Counted from the stretch's first letter, positions 31,645-43,271 are shown. The stretch: DNA of 64,000 nt from Jiangella muralis (GCF_001270745.1 NZ_KQ434753.1:279155-343154), one strand, 5' to 3'. Numbers and translations: made by a program. Notes: generated from the letters alone by a model not told the origin.

Positions 31645-32676
31645 TCAGTGCTGGATGACGACGTCCTCGCGGACGGCGGCGTAGTGGCAGGCCGACTCGT
31701 GGTCACTGCCGGGCCGCACCGTCAGTTCCGGGTCTTCCTGGGCGCATTTGTCGGTGGCCTTCCAGCAGCGGGTCCGGAACCGGCAGCCGCTGGGCGGGTT
31801 GGCCGGGCTGGGGACGTCGCCGCTGAGGATGATCTGCTGCCGCTGCCCGCGCACCGACGGGTCGGGCACCGGCACGGCGGACAGCAGCGCCTGGGTGTAG
31901 GGGTGCGTCGGCTTCTCGTAGATCTGGGCCTCGCTGCCGATCTCGACGATGCGGCCGAGGTACATGACGGCGACGCGGTCGGCGATGTGCCGGACGACGG
32001 AGAGGTCGTGCGCGATGAAGATGTAGGACAGCCCGAACTCGTCCTGCAGCTTCTCCAGCAGGTTGATGACCTGCGCCTGGACGGACACGTCCAGCGCGGA
32101 CACCGGCTCGTCGCAGATGATGATCTCGGGCCGCAGCGCCAGCCCGCGGGCGATGCCGATGCGCTGGCGCTGGCCGCCGGAGAACTGGTGCGGGTAGCGG
32201 TTGATGTGCTCGGGGTTGAGCCCGACGACGTCGAGCAGCTCCTGAACCTGCTTGCGCCGCTGGCCGCGCGGCACGACCTCGGGGTGGATGTCGAACGGCT
32301 CGCCGACGATGTCGCCGACGGTCATGCGCGGGTTCAGCGACGAGTAGGGGTCCTGGAACACGATCTGGATGTTCCGGCGCAGCTCCCGCAGCGCCTTGCC
32401 CTGCAGGTCGTAGATGTTCTGGCCGTGGAAGTACGTCTTGCCGCTGCTGGGCTCCTCCAGCCGCATGAGCAGCTTGGCCAGCGTCGACTTGCCGCTGCCG
32501 GACTCGCCGACGATGCCGAGGGTCTCGCCCTTGTGCAGCTGCAGCGAGACGCCGTCGACGGCCTGCACGGCACCCACCTGGCGCTTGACCACGACGCCGG
32601 TGGTCAGCGGGAAGTGCTTGACGAGGTTGTCGACCTCGAGGACGACGTCACTGCTGGGCGGGTTCGATGTCACCAT
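31645..32676 (-). CDS. peptide ABC transporter ATP-binding protein (OppF/DppF type), cassette 1
   Basis: A 343-residue ATPase. Walker A is GESGSGKST, the signature [17 protein letters not shown], Walker [15 protein letters not shown], and the H-loop AHDLS. The C-terminal oligopeptide extension carries the Cys-rich [21 protein letters not shown]. The start ATG 32676 lies within the end of the DppD-type gene, 29 bases upstream of that gene's stop codon. It is the last gene of the cassette and energises the transporter with its partner at 32648. Confidence 0.93.
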   Translation of the reverse strand: MVTSNPPSSDVVLEVDNLVKHFPLTTGVVVKRQVGAVQAVDGVSLQLHKGETLGIVGESGSGKSTLAKLLMRLEEPSSGKTYFHGQNIYDLQGKALRELRRNIQIVFQDPYSSLNPRMTVGDIVGEPFDIHPEVVPRGQRRKQVQELLDVVGLNPEHINRYPHQFSGGQRQRIGIARGLALRPEIIICDEPVSALDVSVQAQVINLLEKLQDEFGLSYIFIAHDLSVVRHIADRVAVMYLGRIVEIGSEAQIYEKPTHPYTQALLSAVPVPDPSVRGQRQQIILSGDVPSPANPPSGCRFRTRCWKATDKCAQEDPELTVRPGSDHESACHYAAVREDVVIQH

Positions 32677-33697
32677 CGAGCACCTCCTGTGCGAAGTGGC
32701 ACGCGCTGAAACGGCCGGGAACGACCTCGGCCAGTGCCGGCCGCTGCTCCTTGCAGATGTCCCGCGCGTAGGGGCAGCGCGGCCGGAACTCGCAGCCGGC
32801 CGGGATGTTCGTGAGGTTCGGCGGCAACCCTTTGATCGCCGAGAGCTCCTGGCCCTTGAGGTCGACCCGCGGGATCGACTCGAGCAGCCCCTTGGTGTAC
32901 GGGTGCGCCGGCGACGCGTAGATGTCGTGCACTGGCGCCTGCTCCATGATGCGCCCGGAGTACATGACCTCGATCTTGTCCGCGACGTCGGCGACGACGC
33001 CGAGGTCGTGGGTGATCAGGATGAGGCCCATGTTCCGTTCGCGCTGGAGGTCGGCGAGCAACTGCATGATCTGCGCCTGGACGGTGACGTCGAGCGCCGT
33101 GGTGGGCTCGTCGGCGATGAGGACGTCGGGGTCGAGGGCGATGGCCATGGCGATCATGATGCGCTGGCGCATGCCGCCGGAGAACTGGTGCGGGTAGTCG
33201 CCGGCCCGCTCGCGGGCGGCCGGGATGTGCACCTGCTCCATCAGCTCGATGGCGCGGTTCTTCGCGTCCTTCTTCGACATGCCCTCGTGGACGCGGTACA
33301 TCTCGGCGATCTGCCAGCCGACCGGGAACACCGGGTTCAGCGCGGACAGCGCGTCCTGGAAGATCATCGCGATGCTGCGGCCGCGGTAGGCGCGCCGCTC
33401 GTCGTCGGGCAGCGCCAGCAGGTCCTGGCCGCGGAAGCGCACCGAGCCGCCGGTGACGAACCCGGGCGGGGTGTCGAGGATGCCCATGATGGCCTGGGCC
33501 GTGACGCTCTTGCCGGAGCCGGACTCGCCGAGCACCGCCAGCGTCTCACCCTCGTGCAGCGTGTAGGACACGCCGTTGACGGCCTTGGCCACGCCGTCGC
33601 GGGTGCGGAACTCGACCCGGAGATCCTCGACCTCCAGCAACGGGGTCAGCCCGGCCTGGTCCGGTCGCGGCGCGATGCCGGCTTCGGTGGTCGCCAC
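32648..33697 (-). CDS. peptide ABC transporter ATP-binding protein (OppD/DppD type), cassette 1
   Basis: A 349-residue ATPase with Walker [10 protein letters not shown], signature [17 protein letters not shown], Walker [15 protein letters not shown] and the terminal Cys segment [17 protein letters not shown] 33697 is chosen because GGAGGAGGG stands six bases before it. A TTG at 33727 would add ten residues and overlap the permease stop. It pairs with the F-type ATPase to form the motor. Confidence 0.92.
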   Translation of the reverse strand: MATTEAGIAPRPDQAGLTPLLEVEDLRVEFRTRDGVAKAVNGVSYTLHEGETLAVLGESGSGKSVTAQAIMGILDTPPGFVTGGSVRFRGQDLLALPDDERRAYRGRSIAMIFQDALSALNPVFPVGWQIAEMYRVHEGMSKKDAKNRAIELMEQVHIPAARERAGDYPHQFSGGMRQRIMIAMAIALDPDVLIADEPTTALDVTVQAQIMQLLADLQRERNMGLILITHDLGVVADVADKIEVMYSGRIMEQAPVHDIYASPAHPYTKGLLESIPRVDLKGQELSAIKGLPPNLTNIPAGCEFRPRCPYARDICKEQRPALAEVVPGRFSACHFAQEVLDGDIEPAQQ

Positions 33698-33723
33698 TCG
33701 TCGCCCTCCTCCTGTGATGTCGC

Positions 33724-34650
33724 TCAACGCAGCTTCGGATCGAGTGCGTCGCGGATGGCATCACCGAGCATGATGAAGGCCAGCACACACAGCGACAGCG
33801 CTGACGCTGGGAACAACAGCATATGCGGCGACGTGCGGACGTAGTCCTGCGCGCGGCTGATGGCCAGCCCCCACGAGACCACCGGCGGCTGCAGGCCGAC
33901 GCCGAGGAACGACAGCGTCGCCTCGGCGGCGATGTACCCGCCGATGGCGATGGTCGCGACGACGATGACCGGGGCGATCGAGTTCGGCACGACGTGCTTG
34001 AGGATCATCCGGGCGCCGCCGGCGCCGAGCGCGCGGGCCGCCTGGACGTAGTCGGCCGAGCGCACCTGCAGCACCGACGAGCGAGTGATGCGCATGATCT
34101 GCGGCCAGCCCAGCACGGCCAGCGCCAGCACGACCTTGGAGATCGTGACCAGCTCCGGTGTCTCGGCGTTGCCCGGGAACGAGACCAGCACGATCAGCGC
34201 GCCGAGCAGCAGCGGGATGCCGAAGAAGATGTCGCCGAGCCGGGACACGAGGGTGTCCGTGGCCTTGCCGTAGAAGCCGGCCACGGTGCCGGCGACGCCG
34301 CCGAGAATCAGCACGCCGAGCGCCGTCAGCACGCCCACCATGATCGAGGCTCGAGCGCCGTAGATGGTGTGCGTGTAGACGTCGCAGCCGTTGTTGTCGT
34401 AGCCGAACCAGGCCGCGCTGCTGGGGCCCTGACGGCTCAGCGCGAGGTCGCAGTCGGTCGGCGTGAGCGACGTGAACAGGCTCGGCACGACGGCGATGGT
34501 CACGAAGAACAGGAACAGCACGGCCGAGATGATGAACGTCGGCTTGCGAACGAGATCGTGCCAGGCGTCGCGGCCGAGGGTCCGGACGGTGGTCTCCGTC
34601 GCCGCGGGCGCTTCCACCTCGAGGACGACGGGCGGTGTGGGGTCAGCCAT
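33724..34650 (-). CDS. peptide ABC transporter permease (OppC/DppC type), cassette 1
   Basis: A 308-residue inner-membrane permease with an N-terminal OppC-N segment, about six membrane helices, and the EAA loop ADYVQAARALGAGGARMILKHVVPN. The first external loop has a Cys pair (TDCDLALSR...GYDNNGCDVY), also present in the cassette 2 homologue. The start ATG overlaps the DppB stop. It closely resembles 37664-38563. Confidence 0.92.
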   Translation of the reverse strand: MADPTPPVVLEVEAPAATETTVRTLGRDAWHDLVRKPTFIISAVLFLFFVTIAVVPSLFTSLTPTDCDLALSRQGPSSAAWFGYDNNGCDVYTHTIYGARASIMVGVLTALGVLILGGVAGTVAGFYGKATDTLVSRLGDIFFGIPLLLGALIVLVSFPGNAETPELVTISKVVLALAVLGWPQIMRITRSSVLQVRSADYVQAARALGAGGARMILKHVVPNSIAPVIVVATIAIGGYIAAEATLSFLGVGLQPPVVSWGLAISRAQDYVRTSPHMLLFPASALSLCVLAFIMLGDAIRDALDPKLR

Positions 34651-35569
34651 GACTGATCCTCGGGTCGAGCCAGCCGTAGATGAGATCGACCAGCAGGTTC
34701 ACCAGCAGGAAGACGAGCACCAGCACGGTCACCGCACCGGTGACCATGACGCCGTCCCTGGTCGTGATGGAGCGGAAGATGAGGTTCCCCACGCCGGGGA
34801 CGTTGAAGATGCCCTCGGTGACGATGGCGCCGCCGAGCAGGGCGCCGAAGTCGGCGCCGATGAACGTGATGACCGGGATCAGCGAGTTGCGCATCGTGTG
34901 GATGCCGATGACCCGGCGTTGCGGCAGGCCCTTCGCGATGGCGGTGCGGACGTAGTCGGCGCGGCGGTTCTCCGCGAGGCTCGTCCGTGTCAGCCGGGCC
35001 ACGTAGGCCAGCGAGAGTGAGGCGAGCACGAACCCCGGCAGGATCAGGTTGTACAGGCTCGCGTCACCGCCCACCGTGGCCGGGAAGATCCCCCACCGCA
35101 TGCCGAGGAACAGCTGCAGCACCGAGCCGATGACGAACACCGGGATCGAGACGACCACCAGGGTCGAGACCAGCACCAGGTTGTCGATGAAGCTGCCGCG
35201 CCGCAGGCCGGCCAGGATGCCGGCGCCGATGCCGATGAGGATCTCGAAGGCGATCGCGACCAGGGCCAGCTTCACCGTGGTGGGGTAGGCCCGCAGCAGT
35301 TCCTCGCCGACCGAGAGACCCTGGAAGGTCTCGCCGAAGTCCCCTTGCAGCAGGCTGCCCAGGTACTTGACGTACGCGATGGGCAGCGGGTCGTCGAGGT
35401 TGTACTTGTCCGTCATCGCCTGGACGTAGGCGGGCGGACACGGCCGGGCACCACAGCGGCCGGCGAACGGATCGCCCGGCAGCGCCCAGACCAGGGCATA
35501 GATGATGAACGTCGTGCCGATGACCACCGGGATCATCTGGAGCAGGCGCCGCGTGACGTACCGGCCCAT
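34643..35569 (-). CDS. peptide ABC transporter permease (OppB/DppB type), cassette 1
   Basis: A 308-residue permease with six helices and EAA loop ADYVRTAIAKGLPQRRVIGIHTMRN. The first external loop contains AGRCGARPCPPAYV, a Cys pair shared with the cassette 2 paralogue. Start ATG 35569. It follows the binding protein by about 110 bases. Confidence 0.92.
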   Translation of the reverse strand: MGRYVTRRLLQMIPVVIGTTFIIYALVWALPGDPFAGRCGARPCPPAYVQAMTDKYNLDDPLPIAYVKYLGSLLQGDFGETFQGLSVGEELLRAYPTTVKLALVAIAFEILIGIGAGILAGLRRGSFIDNLVLVSTLVVVSIPVFVIGSVLQLFLGMRWGIFPATVGGDASLYNLILPGFVLASLSLAYVARLTRTSLAENRRADYVRTAIAKGLPQRRVIGIHTMRNSLIPVITFIGADFGALLGGAIVTEGIFNVPGVGNLIFRSITTRDGVMVTGAVTVLVLVFLLVNLLVDLIYGWLDPRISHG

Positions 35570-35679
35570 GGCTCAACCTTTCCGTTCGCAGGCGGTTCGC
35601 GCCAGCGTACGGGGCGTCCATCTCGACATACGACGAGATGGACGCCCCGCAACCGACCGCTGCGACCCTAGACCATCAG

Positions 35680-37365
35680 TTACTTCACCGTGATGGACAG
35701 CGGGTCGACGTAGCCCTTCCAGGTGAACCCCGGCTCGTTGACGTTGTCCGACCAGCCGCGCTGGCCGTTGTCGTACCAGAGCGGGACGATCGCCATGTCC
35801 TCGGCGAGGAGTTCCTCGGCCTGGTTGTACAGGTCGAGCGCCTCGTCACCCTCCAGGCCGGCGGCCTGCTGGATCAGCGCGTCGAACTCCGGGTTGTTGT
35901 ACCCGCCGTCGTTGGCCGAGCCGTTCGCCGTGTACAGCGGCGCCAGGAAGTTCTGGATGGACGGGTAGTCGGCCACCCAGCCGGTCCGGAACGGGCTCAT
36001 GATCTCGTTGGCGTTGACCCGGCCGCGGAACGAGCCGAAGTCGGGGTCGTAGTCGCCCTGGCAGTCGACGCCCAGCGTCTCGCGGATCGACGTGCAGGCC
36101 GCCTCGACCCACTCGCGGTGACCGCCGTCGGAGTTGCTGGCGATCATCAGCGTGCCCTCGACCCCGGCCGTCTGCGCGTACAGCTCCTGCGCCTTGGTGG
36201 CGTCGAACTCGCACCACTCGCCGCAGGTGCCCTCGACGTAGCCGTCGTTACCCGGCGGGACCCAGCCGGTGGCCGGGACGTAGTTGCCCGGGCCGTAGGC
36301 GGCCGCGATGACGGCCTCACGGTCGATCGCCAGCGAGATGGCCTTGCGCAGGTTCGGGTCGGCCCAGACCTCGGTGTTCGTCAGCGGGAACGTCATGCTG
36401 GTGAACCGGGTCGTCAGCGGCGCCGAGGCGGAGCGGCCCTCGAGGTCGGTCTTCCAGACGTCACCGGCCAGACCCACCGGCGGGATCTTGTCGAGGATGT
36501 CGAGCTGGTTGGCCACGACGTCGGCGTAGGCGGCGTCGAGGTCGGCGTAGATGCGGTACTCGATGTTCTCGACCTGCGGCTTCGGGTCGCCCTGGTAGTC
36601 GGCGAACGCCTTCAGGTTGATCGAGGTGTTCGGGACCTCCTCGACGAACTCGAACGGGCCGTTGCCGATCGGGTGCTCGATGAAGGCGGCCTGGTCGGTG
36701 AAGAAGCTCTCCGGCATCGGGTAGAACGCCGAGTAGCCGATGATCGTCTCGAACAGCGAGTTCGGCGAGCCGAGCGTCACGGTGAACGTCTTGTCGTCGA
36801 CGACCACGAGGCCGCTCATCGTCTCGGCGGTGGCCGAGCCCGGGACGAACGCGCCGGTGTCGTCGGTCTGGCCGGCCACAGTGTCGAAGCCGGCGATGTT
36901 GGCGCCGTCGGGGCCGAAGAAGTACTGGTTCAGCTGCGCATTGGCGCCCACCGCGCCGAAGTTCCACGCGTCGACGTAGCTCTGCGCGGTGACCGGGGTG
37001 CCGTCGTGGAACGTCCAGCCGTCCTTGATGGTGATGGTGAACTCGGTGAAGTCCTCGTTCGGCTCGATCGACTCGGCCATGGCCAGGCCGGGCTCGGCGG
37101 TGTCGGGGTCGTAGGAGACCAGGCCGGTCCACATCGCGTCGACGATGTTGCCGCCACCGACCTCGTTGGTGGTGGTCGGGATCAGCGGGTTCTCCGGCTG
37201 CGTGCTGTTGATGGACACCGAACCGGTGGGGCCATCGCTGGAACCGGTGCCCTCGCTGCCGGAACCGCCGTCGCCGTTGTCGTCGTCGCCGCCACAGGCG
37301 GCGAGCACGAGCGTCAGGCCTAGCGCTGCCGCCGCCATGGCTCCTCTGCGAGCAGAGCCTCGCAT
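35680..37365 (-). CDS. peptide ABC transporter substrate-binding lipoprotein, cassette 1
   Basis: A 561-residue SBP_bac_5 lipoprotein. The lipobox LVLAAC puts the lipidated Cys at residue 24, followed by a Gly/Ser/Asp linker. The binding-domain signature DGWTFHDGTPVTAQSYVDAWNF is clear. It is paralogous to 39546-41171, sharing the block SANDGGYNNPEFDALI (SANDGDFSNDDFDRLV there). GAGGAGG precedes ATG 37365. The ligand is probably an oligopeptide. Confidence 0.93.
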   Translation of the reverse strand: MRGSARRGAMAAAALGLTLVLAACGGDDDNGDGGSGSEGTGSSDGPTGSVSINSTQPENPLIPTTTNEVGGGNIVDAMWTGLVSYDPDTAEPGLAMAESIEPNEDFTEFTITIKDGWTFHDGTPVTAQSYVDAWNFGAVGANAQLNQYFFGPDGANIAGFDTVAGQTDDTGAFVPGSATAETMSGLVVVDDKTFTVTLGSPNSLFETIIGYSAFYPMPESFFTDQAAFIEHPIGNGPFEFVEEVPNTSINLKAFADYQGDPKPQVENIEYRIYADLDAAYADVVANQLDILDKIPPVGLAGDVWKTDLEGRSASAPLTTRFTSMTFPLTNTEVWADPNLRKAISLAIDREAVIAAAYGPGNYVPATGWVPPGNDGYVEGTCGEWCEFDATKAQELYAQTAGVEGTLMIASNSDGGHREWVEAACTSIRETLGVDCQGDYDPDFGSFRGRVNANEIMSPFRTGWVADYPSIQNFLAPLYTANGSANDGGYNNPEFDALIQQAAGLEGDEALDLYNQAEELLAEDMAIVPLWYDNGQRGWSDNVNEPGFTWKGYVDPLSITVK

Positions 37366-37485
37366 GGAATCCTCCTCAAACGGGCCTGCGCCCGGTGGTC
37401 ATCGGACGTGACCGATCGGCCTCGCCACATTTGGTGCGGATCTGCGCGCAGCCGGGTAGGGTCGCGATCCTGATCCGCGCCCTCA

Positions 37486-37514
37486 TTTCTAAACCCGCTC
37501 ATCCCTGCGGGCAA
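37486..37514 (-). promoter_or_regulatory. candidate promoter of cassette 1
   Basis: On the minus strand TTGCCC and TAGAAA are separated by 17 bases, about 120 bases before the binding-protein start. The same pair with an 18-base spacer precedes cassette 2 (41272-41301). The words fit a sigma-70 type -35 and a poor -10. It supports independent transcription of cassette 1, although read-through from cassette 2 is possible. Confidence 0.4.
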
Positions 37515-37663
37515 GTCTGACCGGACTACCGTCGCACAACGCAACCGGACTGTGACCATACCGGCTGATTGCTGTGATCCTGCCGCGTGAGCTGCGAATT
37601 CTTCGGCTGAATCGATCCGATCACGGCAGGTTTGCGGGGCTTTCCGGTGGTGACGATCACAGC

Positions 37664-38563
37664 TCAGCGCAGCCTGGGGTCGAACGCGTCGCGGACCGCG
37701 TCGCCCAGCATGATGAAGGCGAGCACCGTCACGGAGAGGAAGGCACCGGGGAAGAGCAGCATATGCGGCGACTGGCGGATGTACGAGCGCGCCTCGCTGA
37801 TCGCGGTGCCCCACGAGATGACCGGCGCCTGCAGGCCGATGCCCAGGAACGACAGCGTCGCCTCCAGCACGACGAACACACCGAGGATGATCGTGGAGTA
37901 CACGACGACGGGCGCCATGGCGTTGGGCAGGACGTGCCGCAGCAGGATGCGCCCGGCGCCGGCGCCGAGCCCGCGGGCGGCCTGCACGTAGTCGGACTGC
38001 TTGACCTGGATCACCGTCGAGCGCATCAGCCGGGCCACCGTCGTCCAGCCGAGGATGCCCAGCGCCAGCACCACCTTGCCGATGGTCTGCCAGGCCGGCG
38101 TGCCGACCGCCGACGGGAACGTCGCCAGCACCATGACCGCGCCCAGCAGCATCGGGACGGCGAAGAACAGGTCGGTGAGCCGCGACAGCAGCGCGTCGAG
38201 GCGCCCGCCGTGGAAGCCGGCGACCATTCCGACGACGCTGCCGACGACCGCGATGACGAGCGTCGTCAGCACGCCGACCAGGATCGATGCCCGCGCGCCG
38301 TAGATCGTCCGGGAGTACATGTCGCAGCCCTGCAGGTCGTAGCCGAACCAGGCGCTGCCGCTGGGCGCCTCGCGGGAGTGGGCGAGGTCGCAGGCCCGCG
38401 GGTCGACGTCGGTGAACAGACTGGGCACGGCCGCCATCGCGATCAGCACCAGGATGATCGCGGCCGAGGTCAGGAACAGCGGGCTGCGGCGCAGGTCGCG
38501 CCAGGCGTCGCCGGCCAGCGAGCGGGGCACGGCCGCCACGTGCGTGCCGCGCCGCCTAGACAT
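37664..38563 (-). CDS. peptide ABC transporter permease (OppC/DppC type), cassette 2
   Basis: A 299-residue permease, a close paralogue of 33724-34650 (shared MLLGDAVRDAFDPRLR-type C-terminus, TIYGARASI and the Cys-paired loop ACDLAHSR...GYDLQGCDMY). EAA loop SDYVQAARGLGAGAGRILLRHVLPN. It is the last gene of cassette 2; no ATPase follows before cassette 1 starts. Confidence 0.92.
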   Translation of the reverse strand: MSRRRGTHVAAVPRSLAGDAWRDLRRSPLFLTSAAIILVLIAMAAVPSLFTDVDPRACDLAHSREAPSGSAWFGYDLQGCDMYSRTIYGARASILVGVLTTLVIAVVGSVVGMVAGFHGGRLDALLSRLTDLFFAVPMLLGAVMVLATFPSAVGTPAWQTIGKVVLALGILGWTTVARLMRSTVIQVKQSDYVQAARGLGAGAGRILLRHVLPNAMAPVVVYSTIILGVFVVLEATLSFLGIGLQAPVISWGTAISEARSYIRQSPHMLLFPGAFLSVTVLAFIMLGDAVRDAFDPRLR

Positions 38564-39476
38564 GACGGATCCGCGGGTCGAGCACCGCGTACAACAGGTC
38601 GACCAGCAGGTTCACGAACAGGAACACGAGGACGAGGACGGTGACCGCGGCGGTCACGGTGGCGCCCTCGTGCGCGTTGATGCCGCGGAAGATCATGTTG
38701 CCGACGCCCGGGATGTTGAAGATCCCCTCGACGACGACCGCGCCGCCGAGCAGCCCGCCGAAGTCGGCGCCGACGAACGTCACGACCGGGATCAGCGAGT
38801 TGCGCAGCGTGTGCACGCCGATGACCCGCTGCCGCGTCAGGCCCTTGGCGACCGCCGTGCGGACGTAGTCGGTGCGCAGGTTCTCGACCAGGTTCGCCCG
38901 TACCAGCCGCGCGACGAACGCCAGCGACAGGCTGCCCAGCACGATCGCCGGCAGCACGAGCGAGTACAGCGTGCCGTCGGAGGTCACCGGGAACCAGCCC
39001 AGCCGCACCCCGAAGGTCACCTGCGCCAGCATCCCCAGCACGAACACCGGGATCGACACCACCACCAGCGTGCTGACCAGCACCAGGTTGTCGAGGAAGC
39101 CGCCGCGGCGGATGCCGGCCAGCACGCCGGCGGCGACGCCGATGACCAGCTCGACGAGGATGGCGAGCACCGTCAGCTTCAGCGTGATCGGGTACCGCTG
39201 CAACAGCTCGTCGGCGATGGGCACGCCGGCGAACGTCTGGCCGAAGTCGCCGGTGAAGAGGTTGCCCATGTACTGCAGGTACGCGAGCGGCAGCGGGTCG
39301 TCGAGGTTGTACTCGGCGGTCATCCGCGCCACGTAGGTGGGCGGGCACGGCCGGTCGCCGCACTTCGCCGCGAACGGGTCGCCGGGCAGCGACCAGACCA
39401 GCGCGTAGATGAGGAACGTGGTGCCGATGACCACGGGCACCATCTGGCCGAGGCGCTGGACGACGTAGCGAGTCAT
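38556..39476 (-). CDS. peptide ABC transporter permease (OppB/DppB type), cassette 2
   Basis: A 306-residue permease, clearly related to 34643-35569 along its whole length (VVIGTTFLIYALVWSLPGDPF; KCGDRPCPPTYV; LVLVSTLVVVSIPVFV). EAA loop TDYVRTAVAKGLTRQRVIGVHTLRN. Its stop overlaps the next permease by eight bases. Confidence 0.92.
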   Translation of the reverse strand: MTRYVVQRLGQMVPVVIGTTFLIYALVWSLPGDPFAAKCGDRPCPPTYVARMTAEYNLDDPLPLAYLQYMGNLFTGDFGQTFAGVPIADELLQRYPITLKLTVLAILVELVIGVAAGVLAGIRRGGFLDNLVLVSTLVVVSIPVFVLGMLAQVTFGVRLGWFPVTSDGTLYSLVLPAIVLGSLSLAFVARLVRANLVENLRTDYVRTAVAKGLTRQRVIGVHTLRNSLIPVVTFVGADFGGLLGGAVVVEGIFNIPGVGNMIFRGINAHEGATVTAAVTVLVLVFLFVNLLVDLLYAVLDPRIRHV

Positions 39477-39545
39477 ACCTACCTTCAGCGATCAGCAGCG
39501 CTCCGGGTGCGCGCCGGAGTCAGACTGTACGGCGCGCCCTAGGCG

Positions 39546-41171
39546 TCAGCCGGTGGTGGTGACGCTGAGCAGGTCGACGGTCTGGAACACGGTGAGGCGG
39601 ACGTTCTCGACGTGGGTCGAGTAGCCGGCGATGTTGACCCGGTGCCACAGCGGGATGGCCGGCATGAACTCGGCGAGCAGGCTCTCGGCCTCGTGGTAGA
39701 GCGCGACGCCTTCCTCGCCGGTGGCCGCGGCGGCCTCGCCGACCAGCCGGTCGAAGTCATCGTTGCTGAAGTCGCCGTCGTTGGCGGAGGCGCCGGTGGC
39801 GAAGATCGGCACCAGGAAGTTCTCCAGCGACGGATAGTCCATCTGCCAGCCGGTGCGGAAGATGCCGCCCAGTTCCCGGTTGGTGACCAGGTCGCGGAAC
39901 GTGGCGAGGTCGACGACGGGGATGCCGACGCAGGGGATCTCGAGGGTCGTCTGGATGTTGTTGCAGACGGCGTCGACCCAGGCCTTGTGGTCGGAGTCGG
40001 CGTTGTAGGTGAGCTCCAGCGGTTCCTCGATGCCCGCGGTCTCGGCGTACAGCTCCTGCGCGGCCGTGGGGTCATACGTGCAGTACACGCCGCACGCGTC
40101 GTCCTGGGCCTCGGGGACCACGGGCGACACCCAGCCGGTGGCCGGGACGCGGGCGCCGGCGAAGATGGTGTCGATGATCTCCTGCCGGTTGATCGACATC
40201 GAGATGGCCTGCCTGATCCGCGGATCCACGGCGGTCGCCGCGGCGAACGTGATGGTCTCGAAGACGCCGGTCTCGCGCCGGAGGAACCGGTCGCCGAGGT
40301 CGATCTTGTAGGTGTCGCCCGCCAACGCGGACGTCGGCAGCAGCGGCATGATGTCGAGCTGGTTGGCCTGCAGGTCGTTGTAGGCGGCGTCGTCGTTCTC
40401 GTAGATGCGGTAGACCGCGCCGTCGATGCTCGGCTTCACCTCACCGTTGTAGTCCGGGTACGCCGCGAGCCGGACGTCGATGTTCGGCTCCCAGGACTCG
40501 AACTCGAACGGCCCGGTGCCGATGGGGTGCTGGCCGTACGCCTCGGGGTCGTCGTAGAACGACTCGGGCAGCGGGGCGAACGCGGTGTAGCCCAGGCGCA
40601 TCGGGAACTGCGACTCGGGCTGGCTGAGCGTGACGGTGAAGGTGAGATCGTCGACGACCTGCAGCCCGGACATCGTCTCGGCCGCCGCCGAGCCCTCGGT
40701 GTACTCGCCCGTCTCCTCGTCGAACTGCCCCTGCACGTCGGCGTAGCCCTGGATCGGCTCGAAGAAGTAGCTGTTCAGCGTGGCGTTCCCGCCGAACGCG
40801 GCCCAGTTCCAGGCGTCGACGAAGCTCTGCGCGATGACCGGCGAGCCGTCGTGGAACGTCCAGCCGTCCTGCAGCGTGATGGTCCAGGTCTTGCTGTCCT
40901 CGCTGGTGATGTCGGCCGCGATCTCGTTCTCGGGCTGCCCGGTCTCGGCGTCGTAGCGGACGAGGTAGGAGAAGACCTGGTCCAGGATGTCGCCGCTGCA
41001 GACCTCGTTGCTGTTGGCCGGGACGAAGGCGGCCTGCGGATTGCAGCCGCGAACGGTGACGGTATTGGCGCTCTCGCCGGCCTCGTCGTCGCCGTCGCCG
41101 CCACAGGCGCCCAGCACGAGCGCGACCGCGACGGTTCCCAGCACCATCGACCTGCGTGGCGAGACTGGCAT
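39546..41171 (-). CDS. peptide ABC transporter substrate-binding lipoprotein, cassette 2
   Basis: A 541-residue SBP_bac_5 lipoprotein with lipobox LVLGAC (Cys23). The typical segment DGWTFHDGSPVIAQSFVDAWNW is present. It differs from the cassette 1 protein in length and in the ligand-side loops, so specificity has probably diverged. It lies next to typA, in the position held by the lipoprotein LpqW in mycobacteria. Confidence 0.92.
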   Translation of the reverse strand: MPVSPRRSMVLGTVAVALVLGACGGDGDDEAGESANTVTVRGCNPQAAFVPANSNEVCSGDILDQVFSYLVRYDAETGQPENEIAADITSEDSKTWTITLQDGWTFHDGSPVIAQSFVDAWNWAAFGGNATLNSYFFEPIQGYADVQGQFDEETGEYTEGSAAAETMSGLQVVDDLTFTVTLSQPESQFPMRLGYTAFAPLPESFYDDPEAYGQHPIGTGPFEFESWEPNIDVRLAAYPDYNGEVKPSIDGAVYRIYENDDAAYNDLQANQLDIMPLLPTSALAGDTYKIDLGDRFLRRETGVFETITFAAATAVDPRIRQAISMSINRQEIIDTIFAGARVPATGWVSPVVPEAQDDACGVYCTYDPTAAQELYAETAGIEEPLELTYNADSDHKAWVDAVCNNIQTTLEIPCVGIPVVDLATFRDLVTNRELGGIFRTGWQMDYPSLENFLVPIFATGASANDGDFSNDDFDRLVGEAAAATGEEGVALYHEAESLLAEFMPAIPLWHRVNIAGYSTHVENVRLTVFQTVDLLSVTTTG

Positions 41172-41250
41172 CGGATTCCTCCTGGATTGCGCCCGAGGCG
41201 AGGCTGCGGGGTCCCGTCGCCAGCGCCACTACGGCCGTTTTGGCCGATTT

Positions 41251-41266
41251 GGGCACATTAGTGCCC
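41251..41266. promoter_or_regulatory. operator-like palindrome upstream of cassette 2
   Basis: GGGCACATTAGTGCCC is a perfect six-base inverted repeat around ATTA, directly downstream of the candidate -10 box. It could be an operator for a dimeric repressor. No equivalent sequence is seen at cassette 1. Confidence 0.45.
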
Positions 41267-41271
41267 GTCAC

Positions 41272-41301
41272 TTTCTATGTGCCGTCCTCGTCCCAGGGCA
41301 A
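41272..41301 (-). promoter_or_regulatory. candidate promoter of cassette 2
   Basis: TTGCCC and TAGAAA on the minus strand with an 18-base spacer, about 100 bases before the binding-protein start. It matches the pair found before cassette 1. Confidence 0.4.
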
Positions 41302-41343
41302 GTCCTGTGGATATCCGCGTTCACACTCGCAACGCGAATGTGA

Positions 41344-41404
41344 CCTCCCCCCGGACGAGCGACATCATCGCTCACCAGTGCCGACGGCGCACGTCCGGGG
41401 GAGG
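41344..41404 (-). terminator. hairpin terminator after typA
   Basis: CCTCCCCCCGGACG (41344-41357) and CGTCCGGGGGAGG (41392-41404) pair with one bulged C, eight bases beyond the typA stop. The loop contains a second small stem (AGCGA/TCGCT). No U-tract. Confidence 0.6.
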
Positions 41405-41411
41405 TGACAGG

Positions 41412-43271
<1,860 letters not shown>

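Noticed and set aside
37366-37663. Riboswitch in the leader of transporter cassette 1
   Set aside because: Only short imperfect hairpins are seen and no known riboswitch core is recognised.
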